A stretch of 64,000 bases of DNA. Origin: G964020105 sp964020105. Its GTDB lineage: Bacteria > Pseudomonadota > Alphaproteobacteria > WRAU01 > Hepatincolaceae. Under the pieces are notes generated by a model. It was not told the origin of the DNA. It was given only the letters and a program-made list of their open reading frames with translations, and did no database searches. Made by a program: the position numbers and the translations under genes. Positions 8,360 through 18,026 of the stretch are shown in pieces. Within the stretch, counting starts at the first letter, position 1. Each line of letters opens with the position of its first letter. The stretch covers positions 1,319,407 through 1,383,406 of the forward strand of contig OZ026535.1 of NCBI GenBank assembly GCA_964020105.1, written 5' to 3'.

Positions 8360-8932
8360 ATGAAAAGAATCAGGAAGCAAGATCTGGAGACGCTGTTTTT
8401 AGAAACTGATCAGGAGCAGGAAAAAAAAACTGAGGAAGATATTAATTTTAAGCAATATCTGGCAGAAGTTAAGCCTATTAAAAGCAATAATAGTGTTGTT
8501 TTCACATCAGAGCAACTGCAAGATATAGATATAAATAATTCCTTTGCAGAGGAGAATATTTTTAGAGAAGAGGGGATAGTTGCAAAATTATCCCCAGAGG
8601 AATTAAGGAATATAAGGAAAAGGAAGGATAAAGTAGGGGCAATTCTAGATTTACATAGTTTAAATAGTGTTGAGGCACAGAGACAGTTAGATTATTTTGT
8701 CAGAAAGAATTTTCACGAATCAAAGAGATTGCTTTTGGTCATTACAGGTAAGGGGATTAATTCTAAAGTTAGAGATAGTGATATGGGGATTTTAAAAAGC
8801 ATGTTTTTAAAATGGGTTGATTATAGTGAGACAAGACGGTATGTAGTTTCATACTCAGAAGCTTTGCCGGAGGATGGTGGCGGTGGTGCTTTCTACTTAA
8901 GATTAAAAAATAATAAAAAAATCAGGAAGTAA
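8360..8932 (+). CDS. Smr-domain protein
   Basis: A 190-residue protein with a charged, low-complexity first 90 residues and a C-terminal Smr (small MutS-related) domain. The domain shows LDLHSLNSVEAQRQLDYF, then LLLVITGKG, then a Gly-rich end (EDGGGGAFYLRLK). The usual LDLHG is LDLHS here. Smr domains bind or nick nucleic acid; in bacteria related proteins act in ribosome rescue and RNA cleavage. This gene closes the aroE-coaE-dnaQ-Tim44 cluster. The mltA gene often found before it in relatives is absent. The exact substrate is not known. Confidence 0.88.
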   Translation: MKRIRKQDLETLFLETDQEQEKKTEEDINFKQYLAEVKPIKSNNSVVFTSEQLQDIDINNSFAEENIFREEGIVAKLSPEELRNIRKRKDKVGAILDLHSLNSVEAQRQLDYFVRKNFHESKRLLLVITGKGINSKVRDSDMGILKSMFLKWVDYSETRRYVVSYSEALPEDGGGGAFYLRLKNNKKIRK

Positions 8933-9157
8933 AAAAAAGTTAAGTTATTTTTAATAGCCTTCGTATCTATTGGCTTATAGCGTAGAGGAGTACCTATTTC
9001 AACGTCATATATTTTTTAGAGAATCCAGCAGTGGAATGTTTGATGCAATAATTATAGATCTGTAACATGAAATTTAGGAGTATCTATTAAGTTTCAAGGT
9101 CTCTTGGTTTTCAGACTAACAACTGATTAGAATGTACTTTGTAATATAGGTTAAGGC

Positions 9158-9694
9158 TCAAAGTGGTGGAACAGCAGGGGTTACTTCTTCTTTTATTGTA
9201 TTATTAGGTGTACTTAGGATAGTTTTATTTTTTATTATGGCATCTATGAGGCATTTTTTGTAATTAATTTTTTCAAATTTACTGTTATATCCGTATATTT
9301 TAGTTAGATTTTTATGTTTATTATCCCAGAAAAAGCTAACTATACAACTATCAAAGCGATATTGCCATATTTCTATAGCATCTTCATTTTTTATAAGGTT
9401 AGGTGATCCTATAACGTTGAGGCTATCACTTTTAGTAAGACTAAGTAGATCTTTTTTGCCAGCTGTAATTTCCTCGTGCAAGCTAAGAGTTTTAATTTCT
9501 TCATAAATGGGGATATCTTCCTTAGGATAGTTTTTTACAAACAACTCCTTATTGTTGCCAGATTTGGTAACAACTAGTGTGCTAATTCTAGTGGGTTTTT
9601 TAGGATTCTTTTGTTGTTGTTGAATGTTGTTACTAAAGCAACTTGCCAACAGAGGAATAATTAGGAATAGTAATAATATTTTTTTATTATTCAT
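9158..9694 (-). CDS. Putative lipoprotein, alphaproteobacterial conserved family
   Basis: A 178-residue protein with a lipoprotein signal: MNNKKILLLFLIIPLLASC, lipobox LLASC with Cys at residue 19, then a Ser/Asn/Gln-rich linker. The core LNVIGSPNLIKNEDAIEIW followed by QYRFDSCIVSFFWD resembles a conserved alphaproteobacterial lipoprotein family in which a short BamE-like half-motif (G-x-P ... W-x-Y) is followed by a conserved Cys. Function is unknown. It is alone on the minus strand between two plus-strand genes, so it is transcribed separately. It ends in a short Pro-rich tail. Confidence 0.75.
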   Translation of the reverse strand: MNNKKILLLFLIIPLLASCFSNNIQQQQKNPKKPTRISTLVVTKSGNNKELFVKNYPKEDIPIYEEIKTLSLHEEITAGKKDLLSLTKSDSLNVIGSPNLIKNEDAIEIWQYRFDSCIVSFFWDNKHKNLTKIYGYNSKFEKINYKKCLIDAIIKNKTILSTPNNTIKEEVTPAVPPL

Positions 9695-10078
9695 ATATTA
9701 AACGGTCTATATTTTGATTGTTTTTTCTATTAGAGCAACCAGAACTGCCTACTGAATTTTAATGATAAAGTAGATTTTATGCAAATTATTTAAAATATAT
9801 CGCCACTAATTATCATCATATGCTAGTATCATAGCGACAGTGAAGTTACAGAAAGTAATGCTTTGCATATGAGTTTTTGACATTATATCTTAACTATGGT
9901 ATACATTCCTATATCACTTGATATTTAGGTAATCCTAAATTTAGTGTTGAAAAAATACAGCCTTTTGTGGTAGCAAGAGGGTAAAATTGAAAAAAATTAA
10001 TTACTACTAAATATGAATACAATGACAGATTTTGATCATATTTCTGCTTGATTGTTCTTAAAGATTAAGGAGTTTTTT
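9695..10078. other. Intergenic region, no gene seen
   Basis: This 384-base gap lies between the divergent lipoprotein gene and ppa and must hold promoters for both. I see no open reading frame or RNA gene I can support. The only structure I note is a perfect 7-base inverted repeat at 9923-9940 (ATTTAGG, four-base loop TAAT, CCTAAAT), which could be an operator or be accidental. Confidence 0.5.
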
Positions 10079-10606
10079 GTGGATATAGCTAAAATTAAAC
10101 TCGGTGATAAATTTCCTGAGGAATTCAATGCAGTGATAGAAATAGCGGCAGGACTTAATCCGGTTAAGTACGAGCTGGATAAGGACTCAGGAGCTTTGAT
10201 TGTTGACCGATTTGTTGCAACTTCCATGTGTTATCCATGCAATTACGGATTTGTTCCACATACTTTAGCAGAAGACGGAGACCCTTTGGATGTATTGGTA
10301 TTCACACATATGCCGGTTATTCCTGGTAGTGTTATTAAGGTTAGGCCAATTGGAGTTTTAAATATGGTCGATGAAGCTGGAGGTGACGCTAAAATTCTTT
10401 GTGTTCCTGTCAATAAAGTGACAAAATATTATCAAGATGTTCTCACCTATGAAGATTTACCTTCTTTATTAATAAAGCAAATAGTACATTTTTTTGAAAA
10501 ATATAAAGATCTTGAAGAGGGTAAATGGGTTAAGGTGGAAGGATTTAAAGGAGTTGATGTTGCTAAAGCAATTTCTTTGGCTTCCATGAAAAGATATAAA
10601 GATTAA
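10079..10606 (+). CDS. ppa: Inorganic pyrophosphatase (family I)
   Basis: A 175-residue family I pyrophosphatase that hydrolyses PPi to phosphate. Motifs include FNAVIEIAAGLNPVKYELDK, FVATSMCYPCNYGFVPHT and the signature EDGDPLDVLVF with the three metal-binding Asp. I choose the GTG at 10079 because AAGGAG stands seven bases upstream and the length then matches the classic 175-residue enzyme. The frame is open to a TTG at 10052, but that would add nine residues without a good ribosome-binding site. Substituting AAG for the usual PLGG in the first motif (IEIAAGLNPVKYE) is a mild oddity. Confidence 0.95.
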   Translation: MDIAKIKLGDKFPEEFNAVIEIAAGLNPVKYELDKDSGALIVDRFVATSMCYPCNYGFVPHTLAEDGDPLDVLVFTHMPVIPGSVIKVRPIGVLNMVDEAGGDAKILCVPVNKVTKYYQDVLTYEDLPSLLIKQIVHFFEKYKDLEEGKWVKVEGFKGVDVAKAISLASMKRYKD

Positions 10607-10649
10607 GGTGCAGTTTGTTTAATTTGGTTTGTATTTAGGATATATTATA

Positions 10650-11156
10650 ATGCGTCAGGTAGTGATACTTTACCTATTGGTTTTTTCCCTGCTTACTGGA
10701 GTATCTTCTGCTAAGGAGTATGATCCAAAAAAAAGAGATACAATCTCTGTTTTTTTTAATGCTTTCAAGCCATCACGTGTTTATGGAGTTAGCTCGGGTG
10801 ATCCTAATGCCCAGAGGAGAAGTAATGAAGTACTTTATGGTTTTGGTCTTTCTTATAATGGGTTGCAGTTTAGTTATTCAGAGTTTTATAAAGAAGGAAA
10901 AAGATATAGTATAAATTATTATTTTTTAAGAGAGCTTGCAGTTAGTCCCTATATAGGAGGGGCATTGATTCAAGGCACAAACATCAAAGATACCGCAACC
11001 GCAAGAAGTTTGGATTCCTTTGATGGTGTTGCTGGAGTAGAAATTTCTTATTTTAAATATGTGCGGCCTTATTTTGAGTATAATCTTGCAAGCTCCCTTG
11101 TTATATTTGGAGTTAAATTCCATTTACCTTTTACAATAGAAAAAAGAAAAGCTTAG
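10650..11156 (+). CDS. Small secreted outer-membrane beta-barrel protein
   Basis: A 168-residue protein with a cleavable signal peptide (MRQVVILYLLVFSLLTGVSSA, cleavage before KEYD). The rest alternates polar and hydrophobic residues in strand-like stretches, such as GFGLSYNGLQFSYSEF, RYSINYYF and VSPYIGGALIQG, and ends in FGVKFHLPF. That is the look of a small eight-stranded barrel of the OMP_b-brl type. The ATG at 10650 has AGGA ten bases upstream; an in-frame TTG at 10629 is less likely. It is the first of three such genes between ppa and mutS. No exact family is recognised. Confidence 0.7.
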   Translation: MRQVVILYLLVFSLLTGVSSAKEYDPKKRDTISVFFNAFKPSRVYGVSSGDPNAQRRSNEVLYGFGLSYNGLQFSYSEFYKEGKRYSINYYFLRELAVSPYIGGALIQGTNIKDTATARSLDSFDGVAGVEISYFKYVRPYFEYNLASSLVIFGVKFHLPFTIEKRKA

Positions 11157-11218
11157 TTAAGCACATAGGCTTTAGTTGATTTAATAATTATGTTATCAGT
11201 ACAAATATGGAGGTTGCT

Positions 11219-11821
11219 ATGTTAAAAATAAAATTTTTTGCCTTGGTATTCTTATCACTAGTATGTATTTTTGATGATCTTTTTGCCCTTCCTTTGGTTC
11301 CCGATATTTATATTGGTGGTGCTATTTATAGTGGGGAAAATAAGATAAAAGATGTTTACAATAATAATAGTAGCATAGGTACTAGAGATGGTACGTTTAA
11401 AAATAAGTCTTATTTATTATCAATTGGCATACGACCAATTGATCTACCAATTTTAGGGAATTTTAGATTTGAGGGTAGTTACTCTGGGTCTATATCTGGT
11501 GATAATGCTGCCTCTAAATACGGACTTGTTATGTATTTTGATCTTTTTAGATTTATTCCTATTATTAATCCTTATATTGGCTTGGGTTACAGCAATACAT
11601 CCTATGACTTCAAAGATTCTTATAAGAATTTAAAAAATAATGTTGGTGAATACTCTATGCATGGAGGTCTAAATATTTCACCTCCTTTTATACCCTTTGA
11701 TGTTTATTTGGAGTATAAATATTTTGTTGCAGGTGATTCCTTTGCTGTTAATAAATTAAATAGTTATAAAGTAGAAGGTAGCAACATTATGCTAGGAGCT
11801 AGATTTTATTTCTTAAAATAA
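11219..11821 (+). CDS. Outer-membrane beta-barrel protein
   Basis: A 200-residue protein with signal peptide MLKIKFFALVFLSLVCIFDDLFA and a barrel-like body: YIGGAIYSGENK, SYLLSIGIRPI, GNFRFEGSYSG, PYIGLGYSNTSYDF and the C-terminal strand NIMLGARFYF ending in LK. Short Asn/Gly/Ser-rich loops alternate with amphipathic strands, as in opacity-type surface proteins of Rickettsiales. The start at 11219 is preferred over the ATG at 11207 because GGAGG (11209-11213) lies five bases before it. It is second in the trio of secreted barrels; function is probably surface contact or structure. Confidence 0.75.
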   Translation: MLKIKFFALVFLSLVCIFDDLFALPLVPDIYIGGAIYSGENKIKDVYNNNSSIGTRDGTFKNKSYLLSIGIRPIDLPILGNFRFEGSYSGSISGDNAASKYGLVMYFDLFRFIPIINPYIGLGYSNTSYDFKDSYKNLKNNVGEYSMHGGLNISPPFIPFDVYLEYKYFVAGDSFAVNKLNSYKVEGSNIMLGARFYFLK

Positions 11822-11881
11822 TTATTATTGGTTATATTATAAATATTTAGTATTATTACTAGTGTGAAGTTTAGGGATTAA

Positions 11882-12736
11882 ATGTATTTGGTTGGTTATT
11901 TCATGAAGTTTTTATATAGAAAGTCTATGTTAGTCTTTGTATTTTTGTTAGTATTAAGTGTATCTTGTTTTGCACTTTATCCAGAAAAAGAATCTTATCC
12001 TTATAAAAGGGACGACTTTGGTGTCTATCTAGGACTTGGAGTTGGCCCTTCCACCAGTAATACTTTTGGCTTAGCCGGGAAGGAAAGCTATCAGGGGCTG
12101 TATTACCCTATCAAGACATTATCTTCTTTAATAGCCTCAGCAAAACTAGGTCTTAGGATTTGGGATTTTAGAATTGAAAGTGAATATTTGAAATTACATC
12201 AATGGTATAGTGTTATGAATAAAAGCGGTAGTTATCATAGTGCTTCCCTAAATACAGGATTGCCTACTAAAGGGCAAGAAGTATTACAGTCTTTGGCTAT
12301 TAATCTTTATTATGACATGAGATTTATATCTGATAATGTTTATCCTTACATTGGTGTAGGTATTGGAAGAGGTAATGTTAAATATCTTATAGTGGATGAG
12401 AAAATGCAACCTAATGGGTTTGGTGAACAGTATCATGGTAATAAGGATACACTGTTTAATCATATAATGTTTGGTGTGCAACATGATATGAAAGTTATAA
12501 GAGCTTCTGTTGCCGCTGAATACAGATTAACTACAATGGGTCAAGTATCTCTTACACCCAATAATGATGGCACTAAAGGAGCAGATTGGATGTCTACCTG
12601 TGCCAATACTAAGCCAGATCCCAAGTGTCCTGGCAAAGCAGAATCATTAGTTGGTGCAGATTGGAAACCTGCTACGTCTAAAAATGTGAGTGGTTTATTT
12701 CATTCCATATTTTTTAGTATAAAATACTACTTATAG
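11882..12736 (+). CDS. Outer-membrane beta-barrel protein, Msp2/P44-like pattern
   Basis: A 284-residue protein with an N-terminal signal (hydrophobic core MLVFVFLLVLSVSCFA) and repeated barrel strands: FGVYLGLGVGPS, SAKLGLRIWDFRIESEY, LAINLYYDMRF, VYPYIGVGIGRG and VRASVAAEYR-like segments, ending in FHSIFFSIKYYL with an aromatic last strand. The pattern resembles surface antigens of the Msp2/P44 superfamily, though I cannot show homology by eye. A loop near residue 240 holds two cysteines (STCANTKPDPKC) that may pair. The ATG at 11903 is an alternative start. This is the largest of three neighbouring secreted barrels. Confidence 0.72.
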   Translation: MYLVGYFMKFLYRKSMLVFVFLLVLSVSCFALYPEKESYPYKRDDFGVYLGLGVGPSTSNTFGLAGKESYQGLYYPIKTLSSLIASAKLGLRIWDFRIESEYLKLHQWYSVMNKSGSYHSASLNTGLPTKGQEVLQSLAINLYYDMRFISDNVYPYIGVGIGRGNVKYLIVDEKMQPNGFGEQYHGNKDTLFNHIMFGVQHDMKVIRASVAAEYRLTTMGQVSLTPNNDGTKGADWMSTCANTKPDPKCPGKAESLVGADWKPATSKNVSGLFHSIFFSIKYYL

Positions 12737-12788
12737 CACTCAATAGGCTGTCCAAGGGAGTAATAATCCATAGATTTTTTGTGATTTA

Positions 12789-15431
12789 ATGAAAAAAGAT
12801 GAAAATAGGGTTGCAGAATTAAGTCCTGTGATGCAACAGTATCTACGAATAAAGGAAGCTCATAGGGATTATATTCTGTTTTTTCGTATGGGTGATTTCT
12901 ATGAAATGTTCATGAGTGACGCTATTCTTGCCTCTGGAGTTCTGGGTATTATTTTAACTAGAAAGATAGTTGGTGGGGGGAAGGAAATTGAGATGTGTGG
13001 GGTTCCTGTACACTCTTATGAGTCTTATCTAAACCGTCTTATTAAGCGAGGATATAGCGTTGCCATTTGTGATCAATTGGAAACGCCAGAGGAAGCAAAG
13101 AAGCGTGGCTATAAATCGATTGTTAATAGGGACGTTGTAAGGATTATTACTCCTGGTACTATTATCGAGGAAGCCCTATTGGAGCAGAGTAGTTATAATT
13201 ATTTAGCTGCGGTTGTTGTGCAACAAAAGAAAGTTGCTTTGGCTTGGATTGATATATCCAGTGGTGATTTTTATGTGGAATCTTTTGCCCAGGCCGATTT
13301 AAATAGTGCTTTGAATAAAATTCTACCTAAGGAAATATTGATTTCTGATAGTATGGATAAGGAGTTGCTATTTGAGGATTTTAGATTGCTAACTACAGTG
13401 GTTGGGAAGAATAATTTTGAGAAAAAGTCTTGTTTAGATGCCTTACAGAGAGTATTTGATAGTAAGGCTCTTATTCTTGATTCTCTGGAAGAAATTGAAA
13501 AAATTGCTTGTGGTATAATATTACAATATGTGGAGCTTACTCAGAAAAGTGTGATAAATGTGTCTTTGCCGAAAAAAGACTACAGCTCTACATATTTAAG
13601 AATGGATTCTTTTACCAGGAGGAGTTTAGAAATTAATCAATCGTATTCTGGTGAAAAAGAGGGGTCATTGCGTGAGGCTATGGATTACACCTTAACACCA
13701 CAGGGATCAAGATTATTGGGGCAGTGGATTAATAATCCGCTTAAAGATATTAAGCAGATAGAAGAGCGTCTTCTTGTGGTGGATTTTTTTGTAAGTAATC
13801 CAGAGGTTTTGCAAAAGTTACGTAATTCTTTACAGAAGATAGGGGATGTTGAAAGGGCAATTGGCAGAATAGTTTTAAATAAAGGCTCAGTTCTTGATTT
13901 AGGAGTTTTACGTACTTGCTTTAAGACTATGATTGAAATTAGAGGAGTTTTTTTTAGGCAAGTCATGCCGGGTCCCCTAGAAAATCTTTTAGCATCTTTA
14001 GGAAAGCATGGAGCTTTGTATCATTTGTTAGAAGAAAAAATAATCCCTGGACTTAGTATTGCCGAAAAGGAAACAGGATTTTTAAATCCTAGGGGCTCCT
14101 TAAATTACAATCAAGCTAGGGAGAGGCATAAAGAGTTATTGCTTCAAGTAAGTCATTTGCAAGAAAAATACACTTTAAAATTAAATATACCTAATCTTAA
14201 GATATTAAATACTGCTGTAGCTGGATTTTTTATTGAAACACCACTTAAGCACGCTGTTGCAATCAGTACAAATTCTCATTTTAAGCATAAAAGTACTAAT
14301 GCGACAACTGTACGCTATACAACAGATGAGCTCAGAGATTTAGAAGGGCATATTGCCAAAACTTTAGATCTAATTGATGGGATAGAAAAAGATATTCTTA
14401 GGAATCTTTTTGCTGAGATAGTTAAAGAAAGGGAAGCTTTACAGCTTTCAGCTAAGGTGATTGCTAATCTTGATGTTTTTGCATCTTTTGCCAGCTTTGC
14501 CATAGATATGGATCTTGTACGCCCTTCTCTTGATACTTCTAATAATTTATTTATTAAGGAAGGTAGGCATATAGTTGTACAAAAGCGCCTAAAAGAACTT
14601 AGTGCTACCTCTTTTGTTCCTAATGATTGTTTTATGGATAATAATAAAAATATTTTTTTAATTAGTGGGCCAAATATGTCTGGAAAAAGTACTTTCCTTA
14701 GGCAAAATGCAGTGATTATTATTATAGCTCAGATAGGATCATTTGTTCCAGCTAGGGAGGCCAAAATAGGGGTAGTAGATTCTATATTTTCTAGGGTTGG
14801 GGCCAGTGATGATTTATTCAAAGGACAATCCACTTTCATGGTGGAAATGATAGAGTTAGCTACAATTTTAAATTATGCCACTGCAAATTCTTTTTTAATT
14901 CTTGATGAAATAGGTCGGGGAACCTCTACTTATGACGGTCTTTCCATAGCGTACGCTACCCTTGAATATATAAACAGTACTCTTAAAGCTAAAAGTTTAT
15001 TTGCCACTCATTATCATGAACTTACTAGCCTTGAGGGCTCTTTAGATAAACTTGAATGCTATTATGTTAAAGTTATTGAAGAGAGAAACAAGATAGTGTT
15101 TATGCATTCTCTTCATCGTGGAGTTAGTGGTAAATCTTACGGAATAGAGGTCGCAAAAATGGCTGGACTACCAGATTTTGTTATAAAAAGGGCAAGAACA
15201 GTTTTAGCAGAGCTAGAAGAGAAATCTAAGAGAGACCTTGGTAAACAAGAATTACCTTTATTTGCATGTAATTATAATGCTAATAATTTAGAGTCAGGTA
15301 ATCAAGATAATCTCTCTGTGGATTATAAAAAACTAGTTGATGAGATAGAAATTTTAGATGTTGATAATTTAACTCCTAAGGAGGCATTAGAGATAATTTA
15401 CAGACTGCATGCTCTATGCAAAGCGATATAA
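12789..15431 (+). CDS. mutS: DNA mismatch repair protein MutS
   Basis: An 880-residue, full-length MutS. The mismatch-recognition motif FYEMF is at residues 37-41 within FFRMGDFYEMF. The connector, core and clamp domains follow. The ATPase has Walker A GPNMSGKST near residue 627, the signature segment DDLFKGQSTFMVEM, Walker B ILDEIGRGTSTYDG, and ATHYHEL. MutS binds mismatches as a dimer and recruits MutL (not in this window). The gene is followed closely by murJ, whose upstream ATG would overlap the 3' end. Confidence 0.98.
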   Translation: MKKDENRVAELSPVMQQYLRIKEAHRDYILFFRMGDFYEMFMSDAILASGVLGIILTRKIVGGGKEIEMCGVPVHSYESYLNRLIKRGYSVAICDQLETPEEAKKRGYKSIVNRDVVRIITPGTIIEEALLEQSSYNYLAAVVVQQKKVALAWIDISSGDFYVESFAQADLNSALNKILPKEILISDSMDKELLFEDFRLLTTVVGKNNFEKKSCLDALQRVFDSKALILDSLEEIEKIACGIILQYVELTQKSVINVSLPKKDYSSTYLRMDSFTRRSLEINQSYSGEKEGSLREAMDYTLTPQGSRLLGQWINNPLKDIKQIEERLLVVDFFVSNPEVLQKLRNSLQKIGDVERAIGRIVLNKGSVLDLGVLRTCFKTMIEIRGVFFRQVMPGPLENLLASLGKHGALYHLLEEKIIPGLSIAEKETGFLNPRGSLNYNQARERHKELLLQVSHLQEKYTLKLNIPNLKILNTAVAGFFIETPLKHAVAISTNSHFKHKSTNATTVRYTTDELRDLEGHIAKTLDLIDGIEKDILRNLFAEIVKEREALQLSAKVIANLDVFASFASFAIDMDLVRPSLDTSNNLFIKEGRHIVVQKRLKELSATSFVPNDCFMDNNKNIFLISGPNMSGKSTFLRQNAVIIIIAQIGSFVPAREAKIGVVDSIFSRVGASDDLFKGQSTFMVEMIELATILNYATANSFLILDEIGRGTSTYDGLSIAYATLEYINSTLKAKSLFATHYHELTSLEGSLDKLECYYVKVIEERNKIVFMHSLHRGVSGKSYGIEVAKMAGLPDFVIKRARTVLAELEEKSKRDLGKQELPLFACNYNANNLESGNQDNLSVDYKKLVDEIEILDVDNLTPKEALEIIYRLHALCKAI

Positions 15432-15439
15432 GAATCCAT

Positions 15440-16993
15440 ATGAATATTAAAAATATCATCAAGGTTAGCTTTTTCACTTTACTTAGTAGATTCCTTGGTT
15501 TGTTTAGGGATATTATCCTAAGTAGATATTTGGGTGCTAGTTTAATATCCGACGCTTTTTTTGTAGCTTTTAAAATTCCCAATTTATTTAGGCGATTCTT
15601 TGCAGAAGGTAGCATGCAATCAGCCTTTATTCCTTTATTTTCCAAGCTAATTACTAAAGATATTAACAAAGCTCGCAGATTCTCTGCGGAAGTTTTTACT
15701 TTGTTTTTTTTGCTTCTAATTTGCTTTATAATTACTCTAGAAGTATTTGCTCCTTACGTTATTCAATTCATATCGCCAGGCCTTGCTGAAAAAGGATCTG
15801 ATATTTTTAATTTAGCTGTAGCATTATTAAGAATCACCTTACCATATCTATTATTTGTTTCTCTTTCCTCTTTTTATTCATCAATTTTAAACTCCCTAGG
15901 AAAATTTGCTCTTGTGGCGTTTCTACCGGCACTGCTAAATATTTCCATGATTATACTTCTGCTATTTGCTACTAATTATCCTTCTATCTTTATTAATAAT
16001 GCTTACGCTGCAAGCTACGGTGTCCTATTTGGAGGAGTCTTACAATTAGCTATGGTTGTTTTTGCTTGTTATAAAAAAAAATGGTTTATTAGTTTTACTA
16101 TCGTTAAAAAAATTGGCATCCACAGCAAAAGCTTTTTTAAACGGTTAGTACCAGTTGTATTAGGAGCAGGGGTCTATCAGGTTAATATTATAATAGATCT
16201 TTTTGTTGCTTCTTTTTTGCCTATCGGTGCAATATCTTACTTGTTTTATGCTGATCGAATATATCAACTACCTCTTGCTATCATCGGTATTGCCATAGGA
16301 ACTGTTATCTTACCCAGTATAGCCTCAGCTTCTTCTGACATTAAACATATTATTAAGCAAAAAGCCATCCTTTTAGCTTTAAGCATAACCTTACCTGCCA
16401 CGCTTGGCTTATTTATCTTCTCTGAAGAAATCATCATGGTGATATTTTTCGGCGGTCAATTCAACTTAGCTGCTGTGAAAACTACATCTATAATTTTAGC
16501 TATTTACTCTCTTTCTCTTCCTGCCAATATTTTAATAAAAATTATATTGCCTTTTTTCTACGCACAAGGCGATACTAAAACTCCTCTTTACACTACACTT
16601 GCTTGTTTAGCTACTAATCTAATACTAGTGTTTTATTTGGCAAACTTGTTTGGTGTCTACGGTATTGCCTTTGCCACTGTTGTTGCTTCTTATTTGAATT
16701 TTCTTCTCTTAAGCCTTTTTCTTATCAAAAAAGACGGCTTGCATTTTAACAGCAATTTTATTACAGAAATTAAAAACATACTCTATATCTCCATATTATT
16801 AATTATATACTTAATCTTTATAAAAAATATCCTTGCCTATTTCCCTATGGAGTTATTTTGGTTTAGAATGACATTCCTAGTATTTGTAATTTCTGCCATA
16901 ATATTGGTTGTTTTTGTAGCTAAAATACTTAATGCTGAGCTATATTTAGAATTGAGTAAAATCTTTAATACAAATAAAAACAAAGAGAGTTAA
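15440..16993 (+). CDS. murJ: Lipid II flippase MurJ (MviN)
   Basis: A polytopic membrane protein of 517 residues with about 14 hydrophobic segments. The N-terminal signature is clear: SRFLGLFRDIILSRYLGAS, then SDAFFVAFKIPNLFRRFFAEG and SMQSAFIPLF. MurJ flips lipid II across the inner membrane for peptidoglycan synthesis. The ATG at 15440 is preferred over 15416, since the protein then begins MNIKNIIKVSFF and the AGAATCCAT context matches that of miaB; the longer frame would overlap mutS by 16 bases. The stop is immediately followed by the trpS ATG. Confidence 0.95.
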   Translation: MNIKNIIKVSFFTLLSRFLGLFRDIILSRYLGASLISDAFFVAFKIPNLFRRFFAEGSMQSAFIPLFSKLITKDINKARRFSAEVFTLFFLLLICFIITLEVFAPYVIQFISPGLAEKGSDIFNLAVALLRITLPYLLFVSLSSFYSSILNSLGKFALVAFLPALLNISMIILLLFATNYPSIFINNAYAASYGVLFGGVLQLAMVVFACYKKKWFISFTIVKKIGIHSKSFFKRLVPVVLGAGVYQVNIIIDLFVASFLPIGAISYLFYADRIYQLPLAIIGIAIGTVILPSIASASSDIKHIIKQKAILLALSITLPATLGLFIFSEEIIMVIFFGGQFNLAAVKTTSIILAIYSLSLPANILIKIILPFFYAQGDTKTPLYTTLACLATNLILVFYLANLFGVYGIAFATVVASYLNFLLLSLFLIKKDGLHFNSNFITEIKNILYISILLIIYLIFIKNILAYFPMELFWFRMTFLVFVISAIILVVFVAKILNAELYLELSKIFNTNKNKES

Positions 16994-17995
16994 ATGAAAA
17001 CAGTTTTTTCTGGTATTCAACCAACAGGTGATATCCATTTAGGAAACTACATTGGTGCAATCAACAATTGGGTTAAATTACAAAAACCAGACCATAAAAA
17101 TATATATTGTGTAGTGGATTTACACGCCATCACTACTTTACAAAATCCTCATACTTTAAGAAATAACACTCTAAAGCTTATGGCATGGCTTTTAGCTTGT
17201 GGAATTGATCCGGAAAGATCAATTTTATTCCTCCAAAGTACCAATCAAGACCACGCTGAGCTAGCTTGGCTTTTAAACTGTAGCGCAAATATAGGCTGGC
17301 TTAACCGTATGACCCAATTTAAAGACAAAGCAGGTAAAGATAAAGAAACTAGTTCAGTCGGACTTTACGTTTATCCAGTCCTCCAGGCAGCTGACATCCT
17401 CCTATATGATACTAACATAGTTCCAATTGGTGAAGACCAAAAGCAACATATTGAGTTAGCTCGCGACATCGCTCTCAAGTTTAATAGAAATTACTCTTGC
17501 CATGCCTTTACTATCCCTGAACCCCTTATAATTAAAGAACAAGCTAGAATAATGTCCTTAAGAGATTCTACAAAAAAAATGAGCAAATCTGATCCCTCTG
17601 ACAACGCTAAAATCTTATTTTCTGATACTGAGGAGTCCATTGCCCAAAAAATTATGAAAGCTAAAACAGATTCTCTCCCTATGCCAATCTCTCTAATCGA
17701 CGCTGCAGAAAGAGGTGAAATACTTAATCTATTAAAAATATATTCTTTTTGTTCATCTTTAAGTATAGAACATATTCTGTTAAACTATCAACATGCTGAT
17801 TTTTCTATTTTTAAAAAAGATCTAGCTAATCTTTTAATTGAAATTATTAATCCAATAAGAGATAAACAACTTGCTTTAATGAATAATCAAGACTATCTAT
17901 TACAAATACTAAACAATGGCGCCAATAAAGCTAAAGAACTCTCAGATAAAAAAATAAAGTACTTAAAGGAGATTATAGGTTTTTTAAAAAACTAG
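16994..17995 (+). CDS. trpS: Tryptophan--tRNA ligase
   Basis: A 333-residue class I aminoacyl-tRNA synthetase. The HIGH-type motif is HLGNY in FSGIQPTGDIHLGNYIGAI, and KMSKS is intact in KKMSKSDPSDNA. The DLHA segment (VVDLHAITT) and PIGEDQKQHIE are typical of TrpRS. It charges tRNA-Trp. The start codon directly abuts the murJ stop, and the order murJ-trpS is a common alphaproteobacterial arrangement. Confidence 0.98.
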   Translation: MKTVFSGIQPTGDIHLGNYIGAINNWVKLQKPDHKNIYCVVDLHAITTLQNPHTLRNNTLKLMAWLLACGIDPERSILFLQSTNQDHAELAWLLNCSANIGWLNRMTQFKDKAGKDKETSSVGLYVYPVLQAADILLYDTNIVPIGEDQKQHIELARDIALKFNRNYSCHAFTIPEPLIIKEQARIMSLRDSTKKMSKSDPSDNAKILFSDTEESIAQKIMKAKTDSLPMPISLIDAAERGEILNLLKIYSFCSSLSIEHILLNYQHADFSIFKKDLANLLIEIINPIRDKQLALMNNQDYLLQILNNGANKAKELSDKKIKYLKEIIGFLKN

Positions 17996-18026
17996 TGCCA
18001 ACAACTCATCATCAATGGAGGTAACC

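Noticed and set aside
10052..10078. Longer ppa reading from TTG 10052
   Set aside because: AAGGAG falls inside this extension and points to GTG 10079; the shorter protein matches the family length.
10774..10779. Second CACGTG as a possible parS
   Set aside because: The flanks are CAT and TTT, so the TTTCAC/GTGAAA arms are missing.
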